From: Brugia malayi
Lineage: Eukaryota > Nematoda > Chromadorea > Rhabditida > Onchocercidae
Length of the DNA: 64,000 bases
Direction of reading: 5' to 3'
NCBI RefSeq assembly: GCF_000002995.4
Contig: NW_025062479.1
Span: forward strand, 22,564,721 to 22,628,720
This document shows positions 40,162-51,515 of the stretch, piece by piece. Position numbers and translations under genes: made by a program. The first letter of the stretch is position 1. Every line of letters starts with the position of its first letter. A model generated the notes under the pieces. That model made no database searches and had not been told where the DNA came from. It saw only the letters and a list, made by a program, of their open reading frames with translations.

Positions 40162-42900
40162 TTCTATAAATAAATAAACAGCATTAATGATAACAACAGT
40201 AATAACAATTCGAGTAATAACATAACATTTTTTTGAAAGATGTTGAAAAAATAAATAATATACAATGATAAGTATTATTTTCTTCTAATTAGTATCACTT
40301 ATAATTCAATTTTCATTTCAGCCACTATGCATAATGTATTTTTGGAAATCATTTAACAAATGTTAGATGATTTCTAGTCAAATTTATACTTTTATATAAG
40401 TTTTTACTGTCAATGAAAAAAATAAAAAAAGTTTTCAGCGTAGTTTGGAATGGAGAAATGAATTAGATTTATACAAAAGTGGCTTAAAAGTTTGTCCAAA
40501 TAATGCAAAAATTCATTATAATATAGCAAAAATTATGGCTGATAACGGTGATATCAGTCGTGCAACTGTTAATTATGCAAATGCAATAAGGTATATCTTA
40601 TAATTAGTAAATGCTGAAAGTTATAATAATGGCAATGACAAATTACAGTTATTATTAATTAATCGAGAAATGAATATGCTAATGAAAATTTTAGATTGAA
40701 ATTAAACATTTGAAAATGATAGGCTAAAATTAATTAAAATTAATCTTTAAAAATTATTTTTTTTTCCAATTTTTAAAGTTAAAAATTTTTTCTTGAAAAT
40801 TTTAAAAAAATTAAAAAATTTTTTTCTTGTATAATCTTTTATATTTTTTTTTACAAATAGCAAATGGCTTTTTTTTTTTAATGCTGCGGTTTTGTATTGT
40901 AATTATGCTATTTATACTTGCATGTTTATGTCAAATTAATTTGCTTAAACAATAACAATTGCATTGTTTGCACTGTTATTGTTTGAGTAAATATCACTAT
41001 CATATGTGATTTGCTAAAGTATCTTCTTTTCTTTTTTAAAATTTTGTTTTTTCTCATGCCTAACTTCTTTTTTCTCATTAAGCTTTGTTCTTGTTAATCA
41101 AAATAATTTTAATTACAGTCTAGTTTTAGGTTAAATCCCACCTACGAAAATGCAATGAATAATTTAGCAAACATTTATCTTAAATATGATCGAAATTTGG
41201 AAGCTGAACAACTCCTTCGTAAAGCCATCAAAATAAGGCCAAATTTTGCAGCTGCATGGATGAATCTTGGACTTGCGCAATTGGCCCAGAAACGATATAA
41301 AGTTAGTCATTTCATTTTTCATACCTAAATTTGGGCTCATATTAATAAATAATAGTTAATATGGCATAAATTTTTTCTGAAATTAATAAAAAAAATTTTA
41401 ATTAGTGATAAGACTTTGATTTAGGAAAGGAAAAATGAAAATGAAAGATACTTTTTTCACAGCAATATAGTTGGATTATTAAATAATACCATCTAAAAAA
41501 TTTTTTACAATTTTATTAGCAAAATAATTAGAGGAAATTTTTTATAATTACATTCAGGATGCGGAAAATAGTTTCGAACAAGCACTCAGTTTACGTTTTC
41601 CGTATCCGGATTGTTTATACAACATGGGCTTACTTTATTTGCAACAAAATCAAAAAACCTATGCAAGGGAAATTTGGCAAAATATTACCAGGTGATAGAA
41701 TAAAAAGTAGCATTCTCGAGAGGAATGTCACTTTTTTTTTAGCAAGAAAAATAATAAGTAATTGAATTTTCCTAAAGACGAGAAAATGGAAATTTATATT
41801 TTCAAATAATCAAATAGCATTTTAGTTTCAAATTTTTTATATAAGTCTAAAATTAAAAGGCACTATTCGTAACTCTGCATACCTTAGTATATTCGTTTAT
41901 ATTTTTTTCTTTTCTTTCTTTCTTTTTTTATTAAATTTTTAATCAAAATTAAAATTACGCTTATAGTTCATTTTGTATGTTCATCGTATATGCAAATTTA
42001 AATTTCGATATGCCTAATGTATTTTAAGATATTATTATATTTTAATTAGTACCATAATTTGAATTATTTTGTTTTAGAGCAAATCCTAGTCACAAACAAG
42101 CCTGGTTGAATTTGTTGGTATTACTTGATGAGACAAATAATTGTGCGGAAGTAATTAGCCTAGCTGATAAGGTGCTTAAATATCATAGCAAGGATGCATC
42201 AATCCTTTCTCAGCTAGGCACTTGTTATGGTAAACTTGGACAGTATGACAGTGCCGAAAAGTTCCTACTATCAGCTGTAGAATTAGAACCAACAGCAATA
42301 ACTTATTGGAAAAATATCGGTAAATTATTTGCTAATTATTTGTAAACAAAAGTTTCTGTCTTGGAGGAAGACCAACCATAGCTCAGTTGGTAGAGCGGAG
42401 GACTGTAGCGTGTGACATCACAGTAATCCTTAGGTCGCTGGTTCGAATCCGGCTGGTTGGAGTCTGGCTTTTGCTGATGAAAATGACAATTTAATAGTTA
42501 GTATAATATCTGAGTTATGCTAATTATTGATTGTTATGAGAGAGTTTTGATATTTTTGAAAAGAAAAAAAGAAAAATTTGCTTTTTATTTTATTTTTTTC
42601 TTACTTTTTCACTTTTTTTTATTTACTTTTTATAAAAATACTTTGCTTATTTTTTTTTATTTACTTTTTTATATTTTATCATATAAAAATATGGTTTTTT
42701 TGCTTTTTTTTTTACTATCTTATGTAGAGTTTTTCACTTTTTTTTTTTACATTCTGCAGTAACATAGAATTATTTAAGGTACACTTTATCATCGTTGGAA
42801 TAAATTTGAGAAGGCAAAATTTGCATATTTGAAAGCATTTCAATTTCAACAACAATCTGAAAATGTTCAACGACACAGGAATAAGTTGACAACAAAATGA
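32822..42900 (+). CDS. tmtc4: TMTC4-type transmembrane and TPR protein, ER O-mannosyltransferase family (12 exons, 734 aa)
   Basis: Exons: 32822-33117, 35980-36172, 36751-36924, 37050-37178, 38054-38206, 38721-38917, 39345-39585, 40439-40590, 41130-41301, 41558-41691, 42078-42319, 42779-42900. Every junction keeps phase and the total is 735 codons including TGA. TMTC proteins are multi-span ER proteins that O-mannosylate cadherin-type domains. Seen: a luminal FVFDD motif (D54, D55), SHKSYRP at 86-92, HPIHSEA and VGRSELL, KEQGI at about 215, FDYSMG in exon 6, LPASN and ERVLYLPSV in exon 7, then seven TPRs (about 475-725) including HYNIAK, AWMNLGL and CLYNMGLLY. Length and the short tail after the last TPR match TMTC4 (about 740 residues) better than TMTC1-3. 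Start: first ATG after the acceptor. All donors are GT; the last acceptor is TTTAAG. Homology runs end to end with no break. Confidence 0.93.
33139..33445. repeat. Diverged tandem duplication in TMTC4 intron 1
   Basis: The block GATTATTACTTATTATTCTC with flanking TTTTTTTAAATCATTTTTTT occurs at about 33180 and 33370, an offset of about 190 nt. Both copies are T-rich and non-coding. Confidence 0.8.
33446..34881. other. TMTC4 intron 1, unique part
   Basis: Intron sequence with a (CT)n run at about 34405-34436. No nested gene is seen. Confidence 0.6.
34882..35328. repeat. Tandem duplication with (CT)n tract, 205-nt offset, TMTC4 intron 1
   Basis: CAAAAATTATTATTATATG at 34882 and 35087 opens two copies that each carry TATTTGAATGGGGAAAAAAA, a (TC)n run of different length, and GTTTACAAAGCATTTACATT. 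The second copy has an added segment of about 25 nt, itself a short internal duplication (TTGTAGTAAATAAATYAA). Confidence 0.9.
36212..36405. repeat. Diverged duplication in TMTC4 intron 2
   Basis: TTTCATTTTTCTTYCTAAAT through AGTTTTTTTAATTTWAA occurs twice (about 36212 and 36331), with T-rich filler between. Confidence 0.7.
39600..40180. repeat. Compound AAT microsatellite/minisatellite in TMTC4 intron 7
   Basis: Pure and interrupted (AAT)n runs, the longest about 60 nt and 45 nt, are separated by recurring blocks AATTCTATAAATAAATAAAT then AACACGAC or AATACGG. The array fills most of the 853-nt intron and explains the Leu-rich minus-strand frames at 39601-40000. Confidence 0.9.
42372..42461 (+). 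tRNA. tRNA-Tyr (GTA) with 17-nt intron
   Basis: Acceptor stem CCAACCA (42372-42378) pairs fully with TGGTTGG, with A as discriminator at 42461. The D arm is GCTCAGTTGGTAGAGC and the T arm is GCTGG-TTCGAAT-CCGGC. The anticodon arm is GAGGA-CTGTAG...A-TCCTT with anticodon GTA at 42405-42407. An intron (42409-42425, starting CGTGTGACAT) sits after position 37, the standard place for eukaryotic tRNA-Tyr. The A box (TAGCTCAGTTGG) and B box (GGTTCGAATCC) are intact and a TTTT follows, so it is probably functional. It lies on the same strand within the last intron of TMTC4, 52 nt after the donor, so its transcription unit is nested in a pol II gene. Confidence 0.97.
42469..42472 (+). terminator. Pol III terminator of tRNA-Tyr
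   Basis: The first TTTT downstream of the tRNA, starting 8 nt after the discriminator base. Confidence 0.7.
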
Positions 42901-45281
42901 TGAATGAATTTTGATCAGTATGACAAATTGTTAAGAGAAAGAAAATTAAATTTTGTAAATAACTCAGAGTTCATTTAAAATTTAAAATTCAGTATTAAAA
43001 ATATTGAACAATTGATTTCTCCTTAATTTCTGCTAATTTGGTTTGTGTATAAATTTTTTTCCAACATTTTTGTATATTTTTTTCATATTTTTTTATAGCC
43101 AATATTAAATGATTTATATGCTCAAAAATGTATCAAAATGAAAAATAAATTTTGCGAAAAGAAAGAACTGAAATGTATGCCCAAAAATATTTAGAATTGT
43201 GAATATTTAAAAGTTTAAAAATAACAAATTTAAAAGTAATATTTTAAATTGACAGCATAATACGCTTAAAAAAAAAATTGAGGAAATTAAGTGTTATCTG
43301 AACGATTCTAAACTTTATAAATACTTAAAAAGACGTAAAAGAGATGAGAGCAAATGTCTTTGATATTAAAAACATAGAAGCCACTGATCATTGTTAAGCG
43401 TAAATAAGAGTTTGTAATTTATGCCAACGTGAACAGAACGTCAACACGTGAAGAGAGACATGTGAGTACAAGAAGTGTCAACATATGTAGACAGATTAAT
43501 GGATAAATAGGAATAAGAATGGAAACGTAAACAAATTTGGAAGGATTATCAAAATAGGTTAGCATTGTTTAAATAGTTTAAATAGATGTTTAAATAGATT
43601 TTTTATTTAAAATAGATCAGTTTCGATAAATTAAAATTAAAAAAGGTTTTGAAGCAAAAGTAGAAATTTGTAATAAAGCATAAAACATGAAGAAGGTTAA
43701 AATGTCTAATAAAATGAGTGTACGAATTTTATTTAAATGAATTAAAAATAATTCAATGAATAAGATATAGTTAAAATATCTCTAGTCATAAATTATTATT
43801 GATAAAACTTGAAAATCATTGATAATTGGAAATCAAATAGCTATTCAATTACAAGTAATAACTAAATTGTGAAGGAAGATTTATTAGCATTTTTTTGTTG
43901 TTGTCAATGTTCAATAATAGCTTTACTGTTGTTGCATGATATCATACAATATTACGCTTAATAGCAACGAATTGAACGAACAAATTAAATATTAAATTAA
44001 ACCAAACAGCCTACTGGGCGCAATTGTCGCACTTTTTGCTTTCTAATTGTCATTCTTTCCTTCCATTATTGCCATTGCTGTTGCTATGCCATCGTTTGTT
44101 GAAAATGAACTGAGTGACGCTGCGACAATCCGAAAATCGAATTTTGCTGCATCGAAAAAATTAACCGCAAACAATGATTTTAATTTTTTATATAGTCGGC
44201 GTTGGCCTACAAACAAAGCGCATAATTATAGTAATTTGAAAAAAAAATAAAATTAAAAAAGAAATGATTTCACTTTTGATTGATACAGAGAATTGCTTTA
44301 TAGTGTTGGATCAATTATTTGTGGTAATAACTGCAAAATGGACGATCTCAACAATATTTTGATATTGTAATTATAATTTGACTTATAACAATGCGAATTA
44401 ATTGAACAAAAGACTTACAAACATTTTAACCGTTAAATTTAAGTTTGGTTTTTAGATAATAAAATTGGAAGCAATTTATTTAAAAAATATTAAGCAAGAA
44501 TTGGAAGATGTATGTTGGATAAATAATTTCATTCAACTAAGCTATGAAACTAAAATAGTTTTTTATTTGCCCATGGAATGAATATTTATATAAGAAAAGA
44601 AAATCTTTGGTCTACAAATTAGTCTACAAATTTCTATCTTATGGATTTAATACAAAATTATTACGATTACTTTAACATGATAATCTAAGTATTTCAATTT
44701 TTTGGCTTCACTCAATGTTAGCATATGGCATTATCGATTGATCTCATATTTTTAATCAGTGATTATGCAAGAATTTGAATTCATATGTTCCAGAGGAATC
44801 CAAATGGCTCCTTTTAGGTGTTTAGAACCACAAATTTCTCATATGAGGAAGTGATCGTCAACAGTTAGTCGTGAAGTGACCGAATGATAATGTTGATAAG
44901 ACACGTAGTCTAGAATCTTGTCAACATTGGGTTGTCACAGTCACGGTAACAGTATTCCGGATTGAATAAGTTGACAATAACTGAATTTTTTCAGCAACCT
45001 CAATTAATTATGCACATTTTCTACTGTTAAAAAAAAATGACGTGAAAAGAATTTTGAACTATTGTCTGATAGATTCCGTCAAACTTACGTATTTGCAAAA
45101 TGATCGAAGCTTACTTAAGTTTACCTTTACCTTAGCTTACGTATGTATAAAGAATTCAAAGTGACAACCAATATTGACGATGTGAATGTGAGACTTAAAT
45201 ATAACACTGAATATGCCTAAAAATTTATCATATGCATATGCATAGCAACAAAAATGACGAAAAGTACAAAGGATCATTCGA
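42901..45281. other. Intergenic between TMTC4 and serpin 1 (convergent 3' ends)
   Basis: The two genes point toward each other here. A canonical AATAAA lies at 43144-43149, a plausible TMTC4 polyadenylation signal. From about 43380 the sequence is less AT-rich. A stop-to-stop frame of about 68 codons at 44047-44250 has normal-looking composition but lacks a matching family and a clear exon boundary, so it is not called as a gene. Confidence 0.5.
43144..43149 (+). terminator. Candidate poly(A) signal for TMTC4
   Basis: AATAAA 244 nt after the stop codon, followed by T-containing sequence. AATAAA is common by chance in DNA this AT-rich. Confidence 0.35.
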
Positions 45282-47255
45282 CTATTTGACATATTGTCCT
45301 AGGAACAAAACTGTCTTTAAGTCTTTAACAATTGCAAAGAGGAATGGTTGATCAGCGTTGAAATTTCTCGATGAACCCATGCGATCCTCTAATTCAATTA
45401 TTGTTGCAGCAGCTGATTCTGTCCCTTTCTCATTTACCTGTAAGTAATTAATTAAGTCATTAATAAATTTCCAATAATGAAGCAAAGAAAGTTTACACAA
45501 ACCTCAATGAAACCTGCATGAATAATTTTGCCAATAGAAATTGGAAGTGAGTTATTAAAAAGTTCTTCGAAATTAGCATTTCCGCTGAAAGCATCTGTGA
45601 TGCCAATTGCCTGCAGAGCACTATTCAAATTTCGTTTTTCTTCCACTTTGAATCTTGGCAATTTAATCTAAAATTAAAAATAACTTTAAAGTTACATCGA
45701 CTAAATTCTCTCTTCCATGATAATTTAGAAAGGGAAAAAACATCAATTCGGTACGAAACAGAAATGGTAACAGAATCATTCCGCTCAAATTTCTCTTTTT
45801 ACCTTTCAAAATTTTGTTTCTCTTTTCTACCTTTCAAAAAAAAAAATCTTTAATTAGAAATGGACAGGTGACTTACGGAAACACTTCGGTTCGTTGCTTC
45901 ATTGACGTATTTAAGTAGCTTTTCGCCTGACAAATTTTCCAGTACATCGGATAAGCCGAAACGTCTTCTTGGCAATATGATAACCATCTCTACTTCATCA
46001 CCAATGTAAGGTAATTTGATAACTTTCACAGCATCATCTTCGTAATACGGAACTGTATCCGATTTTGACATCATTGGTACCTGAACCGACAAGAAATGAA
46101 CTTATTCAGTGTGCCATCATTTTAAAACAATTAATCTAATTATGCATTCATAATTACCAGTTTCACTTCATTTTCAGAAATGTGAAATTGCTTTTGTTTA
46201 GTTGCAAAATCAATGAATTGTACTGTCCAGGTGCCTTTGAAATGAATTGCATTCATAAGTAACATTCTGGTATCTTCGGTGATACTACGCGTTGTTATAA
46301 TATTTCTAACTTTATTGTTTGTCTTACTCGAAATCCAATTATTGATTTGCTGAAAAGTAATTTTACTAAATGATAAATTGAATGAAATTTTATTAAATGA
46401 TAAATTTAAAAAAGTAAAATAACGATTTGATCCCTTTTCTCTTCACCTTTCTCTCTTTATTTCACCTGAACCTTTGCTTTTTATCATAGATTATACCTGA
46501 ACAAGTCTATTTCTTTGTCCAAAACTAAATTTATGCAATAAGTCGCTGTAATAGAAACTGAGCACTCTTTGGAAACTCTCTTTTACACTGAGTCCCTCTC
46601 GTACGTAAAGACGATTTGCTACAGTTAACGTGTAATTTCTGCTTCCTGCCCTTGCGATATAAGCCAGTTGTTTAGCAAAATGAAGTCGGAATTCTGATAT
46701 GCTAGCATCTGAAATTATTTTATCATTTCTTTACTGATAACATTCTTGGCTTGGCTTTGACGACAGGTAAAATGTCATGGCGGAATAGTATTCTCAGTGG
46801 TTGTCTAGACAAAAAAGTAAAATTTTCGAATTTGCACATTTCAAGTTATAATTACCTTTTCCAAGGACACTCTGCAGTTGCTGCTTCGTTTCACCGTCCG
46901 CTGCAAGGTAAGCAATAAAAAGTGAAGTTGAAACCGAAAATGGTGAGAGAACGGATGATTTGTCGCTTTCCGCAACGTTTTGCAGTAAACTTACCGCAAA
47001 GTCTAACTGCGCACGTTCCGTTAACGAACTGAAAAGTCCATTAATGAAGAAAGTTAAAAAAGCTAAGTTTGACGATCTACCAAAAAAAATTATCACTACG
47101 ATGGTCAAACATTGATAATAGAGCGTTATCTAAGGCTATTTGATTTTTTCTAAAATATTAGTTTCTTTCTTCTTTGCATACATTTGTCCAAGTATAAAGA
47201 CGAATTGAGCGCTTGCAACTAGAACAAATATGGCGGTAATTGTTTGATTTTTCAT
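45282..47255 (-). CDS. Secreted inhibitory-type serpin, predicted P1 Arg (7 exons, 391 aa)
   Basis: Exons 47255-47182, 47028-46856, 46708-46497, 46349-46158, 46080-45877, 45667-45503, 45437-45282; all GT-AG and all in phase, 392 codons with TAG. Serpins trap serine or cysteine proteases by inserting a cleaved reactive loop into a beta-sheet. Seen: signal peptide (MKNQTITAIFVLVASAQFVF), SPFSVSTSLFIAYLAADGET, the breach strand MLLMNAIHFKGTW, YEDDAVKVIKLPY, and the serpin signature FNADQPFLFAI. The loop hinge GTESAAAT (345-352) has the small residues needed for inhibition. Counting 17 residues from E343 puts P1 at R359 (EDR|MGSS), predicting trypsin-like targets. The C-terminus lacks the common GR..NP ending. 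A TTTCAG sits 1 nt before the ATG. Tandem with the paralogue 4.3 kb upstream. Confidence 0.95.
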
Positions 47256-47256
47256 T

Positions 47257-47262
47257 CTGAAA
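47257..47262 (-). promoter_or_regulatory. Candidate SL trans-splice acceptor of serpin 1
   Basis: TTTCAG followed by A and then ATG. The same spacing, with TTTTAG, occurs at serpin 2 (54560-54565), so the arrangement predates the duplication. Confidence 0.55.
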
Positions 47263-47426
47263 TATCAATGAGCGCTTTCAAAGGTACTAAAATTATCATT
47301 CGAATACGATACATTTCTAATATTCGCAGATATCACTGTGAGTGAGTGACAAATTATTTAGAATTAATGATTCTAAAGTCTAAGTCTACTTGTGAATAAA
47401 CCACTTAATCTGGATCGTAACAGCAC

Positions 47427-47466
47427 GAACAAACGTGATCGGTGTCGAACAAACGTGATCGGTGTC
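47427..47466. repeat. Exact 20-nt tandem repeat upstream of serpin 1
   Basis: GAACAAACGTGATCGGTGTC is present twice with no mismatch, about 170-210 nt upstream of the start codon. It is unusually GC-rich for the region, so it could be a duplicated promoter element. That role is inferred from position only. Confidence 0.85.
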
Positions 47467-50400
47467 GATATCAGTAGAATGCCACCATTGCTGTGGGATA
47501 TTTATATCGTTGATTTTAGGTCAAACATTGACATTTGTCTGCTGTTAAGCCTCTTTAGCTGATCTTTCGCTCTCAAATACAAAAACACTTTTTTAATAAA
47601 AACATTTTCATATATTTTTATCATATCATTCAACCTGTGCAAATAATAAAAACGCTTGTTTTCACATTTCGATACGGTAACTGGGAGAGCATTTCTGATA
47701 CATAATTCTTCTCAAAATTAATATCCAACAAAACAAACATTCTTGATCGTTAATCTTCAATGGTCTATTATTCCTTATCAAAACAATCGCATTTTCCAAA
47801 ATGTCAACAGAAGAAGAGCATTGCTTTGTCATTTTTATTACAATCATTCCTGTTCGGTGTCAAAACTACTCGTTTGCAATAACCAAGGCCAGCACTGAAT
47901 ATATTTTCAAAATTAATAAAAATTACCATTAGCTCACACAATGATAGATTTTACCTTTCATAAGTTATGCTGTCAAACTTTTCTAATTTTTCGATTAGCT
48001 TCTTGCAAAAGATGAAAATCTGAACAAATCCAGCCAAATAATTGCATTGGCCAAGACAACTTAGCCTTGCGGTGTTATCGTTACAGAAATACTGTAAAAA
48101 CTGTAACACATTTCATTTATCCTACAGTATGCTTCGTTCTACAGTATGCTCCGTTCTTCAGTTAACAGTTTTTGTAAACCAAGTGTTTCAGGAATAGCAT
48201 ATTTGTTGATTAAAAAAGTTTAAAAGCCTAGGCTACTAGAAATAGCCAATATGCTAAGCCATTTAGTGGGAGTGAGAGTTTGACATGTAATTTTCATTTT
48301 ATTTGACGTAAATCTATTAATTGTAAAAATTTTTCGCCTAATTTATGAATATTGCAGTGAAGCAGAGTTCAGTTCATTTAAGAATAGCAATTCTTGTAAA
48401 TTCAAATGCTTCAGGCCATAAACATCGATCAATTGGCTAATAATGATAGCTCATGATTTGAATCATTGTCCCAGCCATATTATTTTACAAATAATAAAAA
48501 AAAATATATTATTGTATGCATGACAATTAACAAATCTGATTTGGCCAACAATACTTGGCATTTATTAAATTTAATTGAATTTTAAGAAATCAAAAGATGA
48601 AAAAAAGGTTTAATAAATAATAATTAAGGAATACATTTTAAACAAATCCTTTTTCATCCGCTTTTTTTCTTGAAAAACAGTAAAATAACTTTGATATAGT
48701 ATTATCCAATTGATTCTCGCTCCAACCTATGAATTTTCTATTGTTCCTGAATTTTTGTCATACTCAATTCCAGCTGAATTATTCAACCATTTTGTAGATT
48801 TAGTTTTCGGTATATTTTTTAATGGTAATGTTTATAGATGAATTGAATTATTTATTTACTGTTGCAAAAAAAAGAAAAAAAAAAGTAGAATATATTGGTT
48901 GAAATGTTCCTGATATGAATTAGAGAAAATTATTGAATAATTATATTTCATCTAAATTTTGAAAAAAAAAAAAAAATGGTAAATATATTTCATCTAAATT
49001 CATCCATGCAGCGTCATTGCAATTATTGTTGGAGTTATTATCCAAATTTTTGATTCTTATTTGATTTAAAAATAACTGTTGAATTAATTTACAGGACTCA
49101 TTCATTTAATAATATTAGGAAAAGTTGGTTTATAGAATATATTATAATATTTTTTGGTGTTGTTGTAATGTTTGCAATATCTAATAGTGACAACTGATAA
49201 CTTCGACAAAATTATCTTTTCAAATAAATTCATTTAAATTCAGACTTTCCCGATTTAGTTTTTTTTTTTGATGAAAAGAAGATAATTCGGGAATGGGTGG
49301 TATATTTATTGTTGAATTTTTAAGTAGGATTTTAGCTGTTTTTATAACTGTAATTATCTTTGTTTCAACAAGCGATCACTGCTCCTTTTATAGCAAGTTA
49401 AAAAAGATTTTGGAAATAAAAATCTGTTTTTTTATATCTCTGTTATCAATTTTGCATTTTTTATTTTTGATTAAGAAAAGCCAAAAGAATTTGATTTTCC
49501 AGAAGAAAGGAGAATTCATAAGATTTTTAATTCTTCGCCAGTTTTGCATATCAATGACAGTAGCTCTTAAGAGAATTTAGAATTTTTTACAGCGTTTTAT
49601 AATTCGATTAAAGCGTTAAACTATTTCATTTCATTAAAAAATTTTAATTAGTAAATCTAAAGCTAACCATTTCAAAAGTTCAAAAAATTATAAAACCGTA
49701 TCGCAAATTTAAAAATGGTATTTATTATTTCCTTTCAGTAACACATGTTGAATCATTTTATTTTTTCATGATGATTATGACAAAATCGAATATGGATTAT
49801 TGCGCTTGGCTGTCACTCATTAAATCAGGCTTCATTGTTTATTTATTATTTTAATAAACTTGCTTACATAAATAAACATTTTAAATTTATTTAACATATT
49901 ATAGTTCGAGTTTCTGAATTTCTCCCAGTATTTTGTTTCAATTAAATTCTAAAATGAGCGCATTTGTTATTTACATCATACATAGCATTATGCAAACAAA
50001 ACATATATTAAATTTAAAAAATATTAGTTAGAAATATTAATTATTGAAAAAATTCAACCATTTGATATTACGCATTTTCGTTTTATCTTATGAGAATACC
50101 TAAAAAAGTCTACGTCAATCCGTTGAAAGCGTTAAATAGCATGACACCTTATGAATACACCTAAAAAAGTCTACGTCAATCCGTTGAAAACGTCAGATAG
50201 CATAGCAGGTCGTAAAAAAAATCGTCGTAATAAAATAAAACATTCGTCGTTTCTATTTGATCCAATCAGAATCTAATGACAGTCACATTAAGATAGCATC
50301 CAGATTACTGATTTGAATCGACTTGAATTTAAATAAAATTGATAAGTCCAATATGATCATTGATCTTCAGTGGAATTTTCATTTTACTATTAATAAAATT

Positions 50401-51515
50401 TTCGGAGCAATTAAAACTTAAAACAGAAATGATTGCTTAACATCACTTATATAATGCTAGCATTCAAAATAAACACAAGTAAATATGCATTAATGGTATA
50501 TTTGTAATCACAATAATTATCTGAAATGAATTGACATTCTTGCATGATTTCACATTGAGAAGCAACTTGCATTCGCGCAATTTGCATTCAGTGCAGTTTG
50601 CATTCGCGCATGCCTAGCATGCAATCATAAAAACACGAAAAACAAAATAATTGAATCTGAATTTATATTTTTATTTACTTTTATGTGCAATTCATGTTCG
50701 ACATTTTTTTTTTTTTTTGATCCTATGCTTGACCATCCTTATGATAAATTTCACTTTAGCAAAAATTGTTTACAATTCTTAGATCAAAAATTAATTGATG
50801 CATTATAGTCAAATTTACATACTCTTCTTTCATATCCAAATTTTTGAAATTTCCATATTAAAAACTATGAAAATTCATTTTTGAAAATTTAAATCTTTGA
50901 AATCTCATTTGTGTTTAACGATGGAATAAAAAAAAAGGAATATTTGATGAATGAGAAAAAAATTTTTTTCTACTTTTTAAAACAATCAAATAAGCAATCG
51001 AAATATTTATTGAATTTATTTATTTAACTTATACAAAATATCGTTCAAAAGAAATTAACAAGTAGTCGTGAAATTTTCCAAAAAAAAAAAATACCCTCTA
51101 CCAATAGCTATGATTTCGATAGGTTAAAAATTATTGTCTTCTAATTGCTCAGTTTTTTTTTTTTTTTAAAATTTCAGATGTAACGGAATACTTCTAAAAT
51201 ATGCAATTAATCTCATTAAACTTTTAAATATTTTGATTTTTTGAATTTATGAATTTTTAAAATTCAAATAAACAACATAAACAATTACTCCTTTTTGCTT
51301 GTCTTCACTTTCTCACTTTACTAATAATCATTATAAAACTTTGTTTAGATATATGAGAGCAAATTTGAAATGATATTGAAAATCAAATATATCTTTACTG
51401 ATTATTTATCAAATGTAAAAAGAAAAACATAAAATAAAATAGAACAATGCGAAGAATTATTAACCCAATAATATAAGCAAAATTTCTAAGCAAAAAAAAA
51501 ATAATATTTAATATT
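47467..51515. other. Intergenic between the two serpins
   Basis: No exon is supported. It holds a 61-nt duplication at 50087-50208 (listed), a near-exact 18-nt duplication at about 48122-48158 (CTACAGTATGCTYCGTTCT), and GCATTCGCGCA-type short repeats at 50570-50610. Frames at 47662-47847 and 49293-49580 have no family or splice support. Confidence 0.55.
50087..50208. repeat. 61-nt tandem duplication
   Basis: Two copies contain AAAAAAGTCTACGTCAATCC and GTTGAAARCGT, offset exactly 61 nt. Relatively GC-rich for the window. Confidence 0.9.

Noticed and set aside
40309..40366. Possible extra TMTC4 exon after TTTCAG at about 40320
   Set aside because: It would break the family alignment; exon 7 joins directly to 40439 in phase and continues the known sequence.
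49293..49580. 95-codon hydrophobic frame between the serpins
   Set aside because: Begins with ATG and looks membrane-like, but residue choice follows base composition, with no splice acceptor context or known family.
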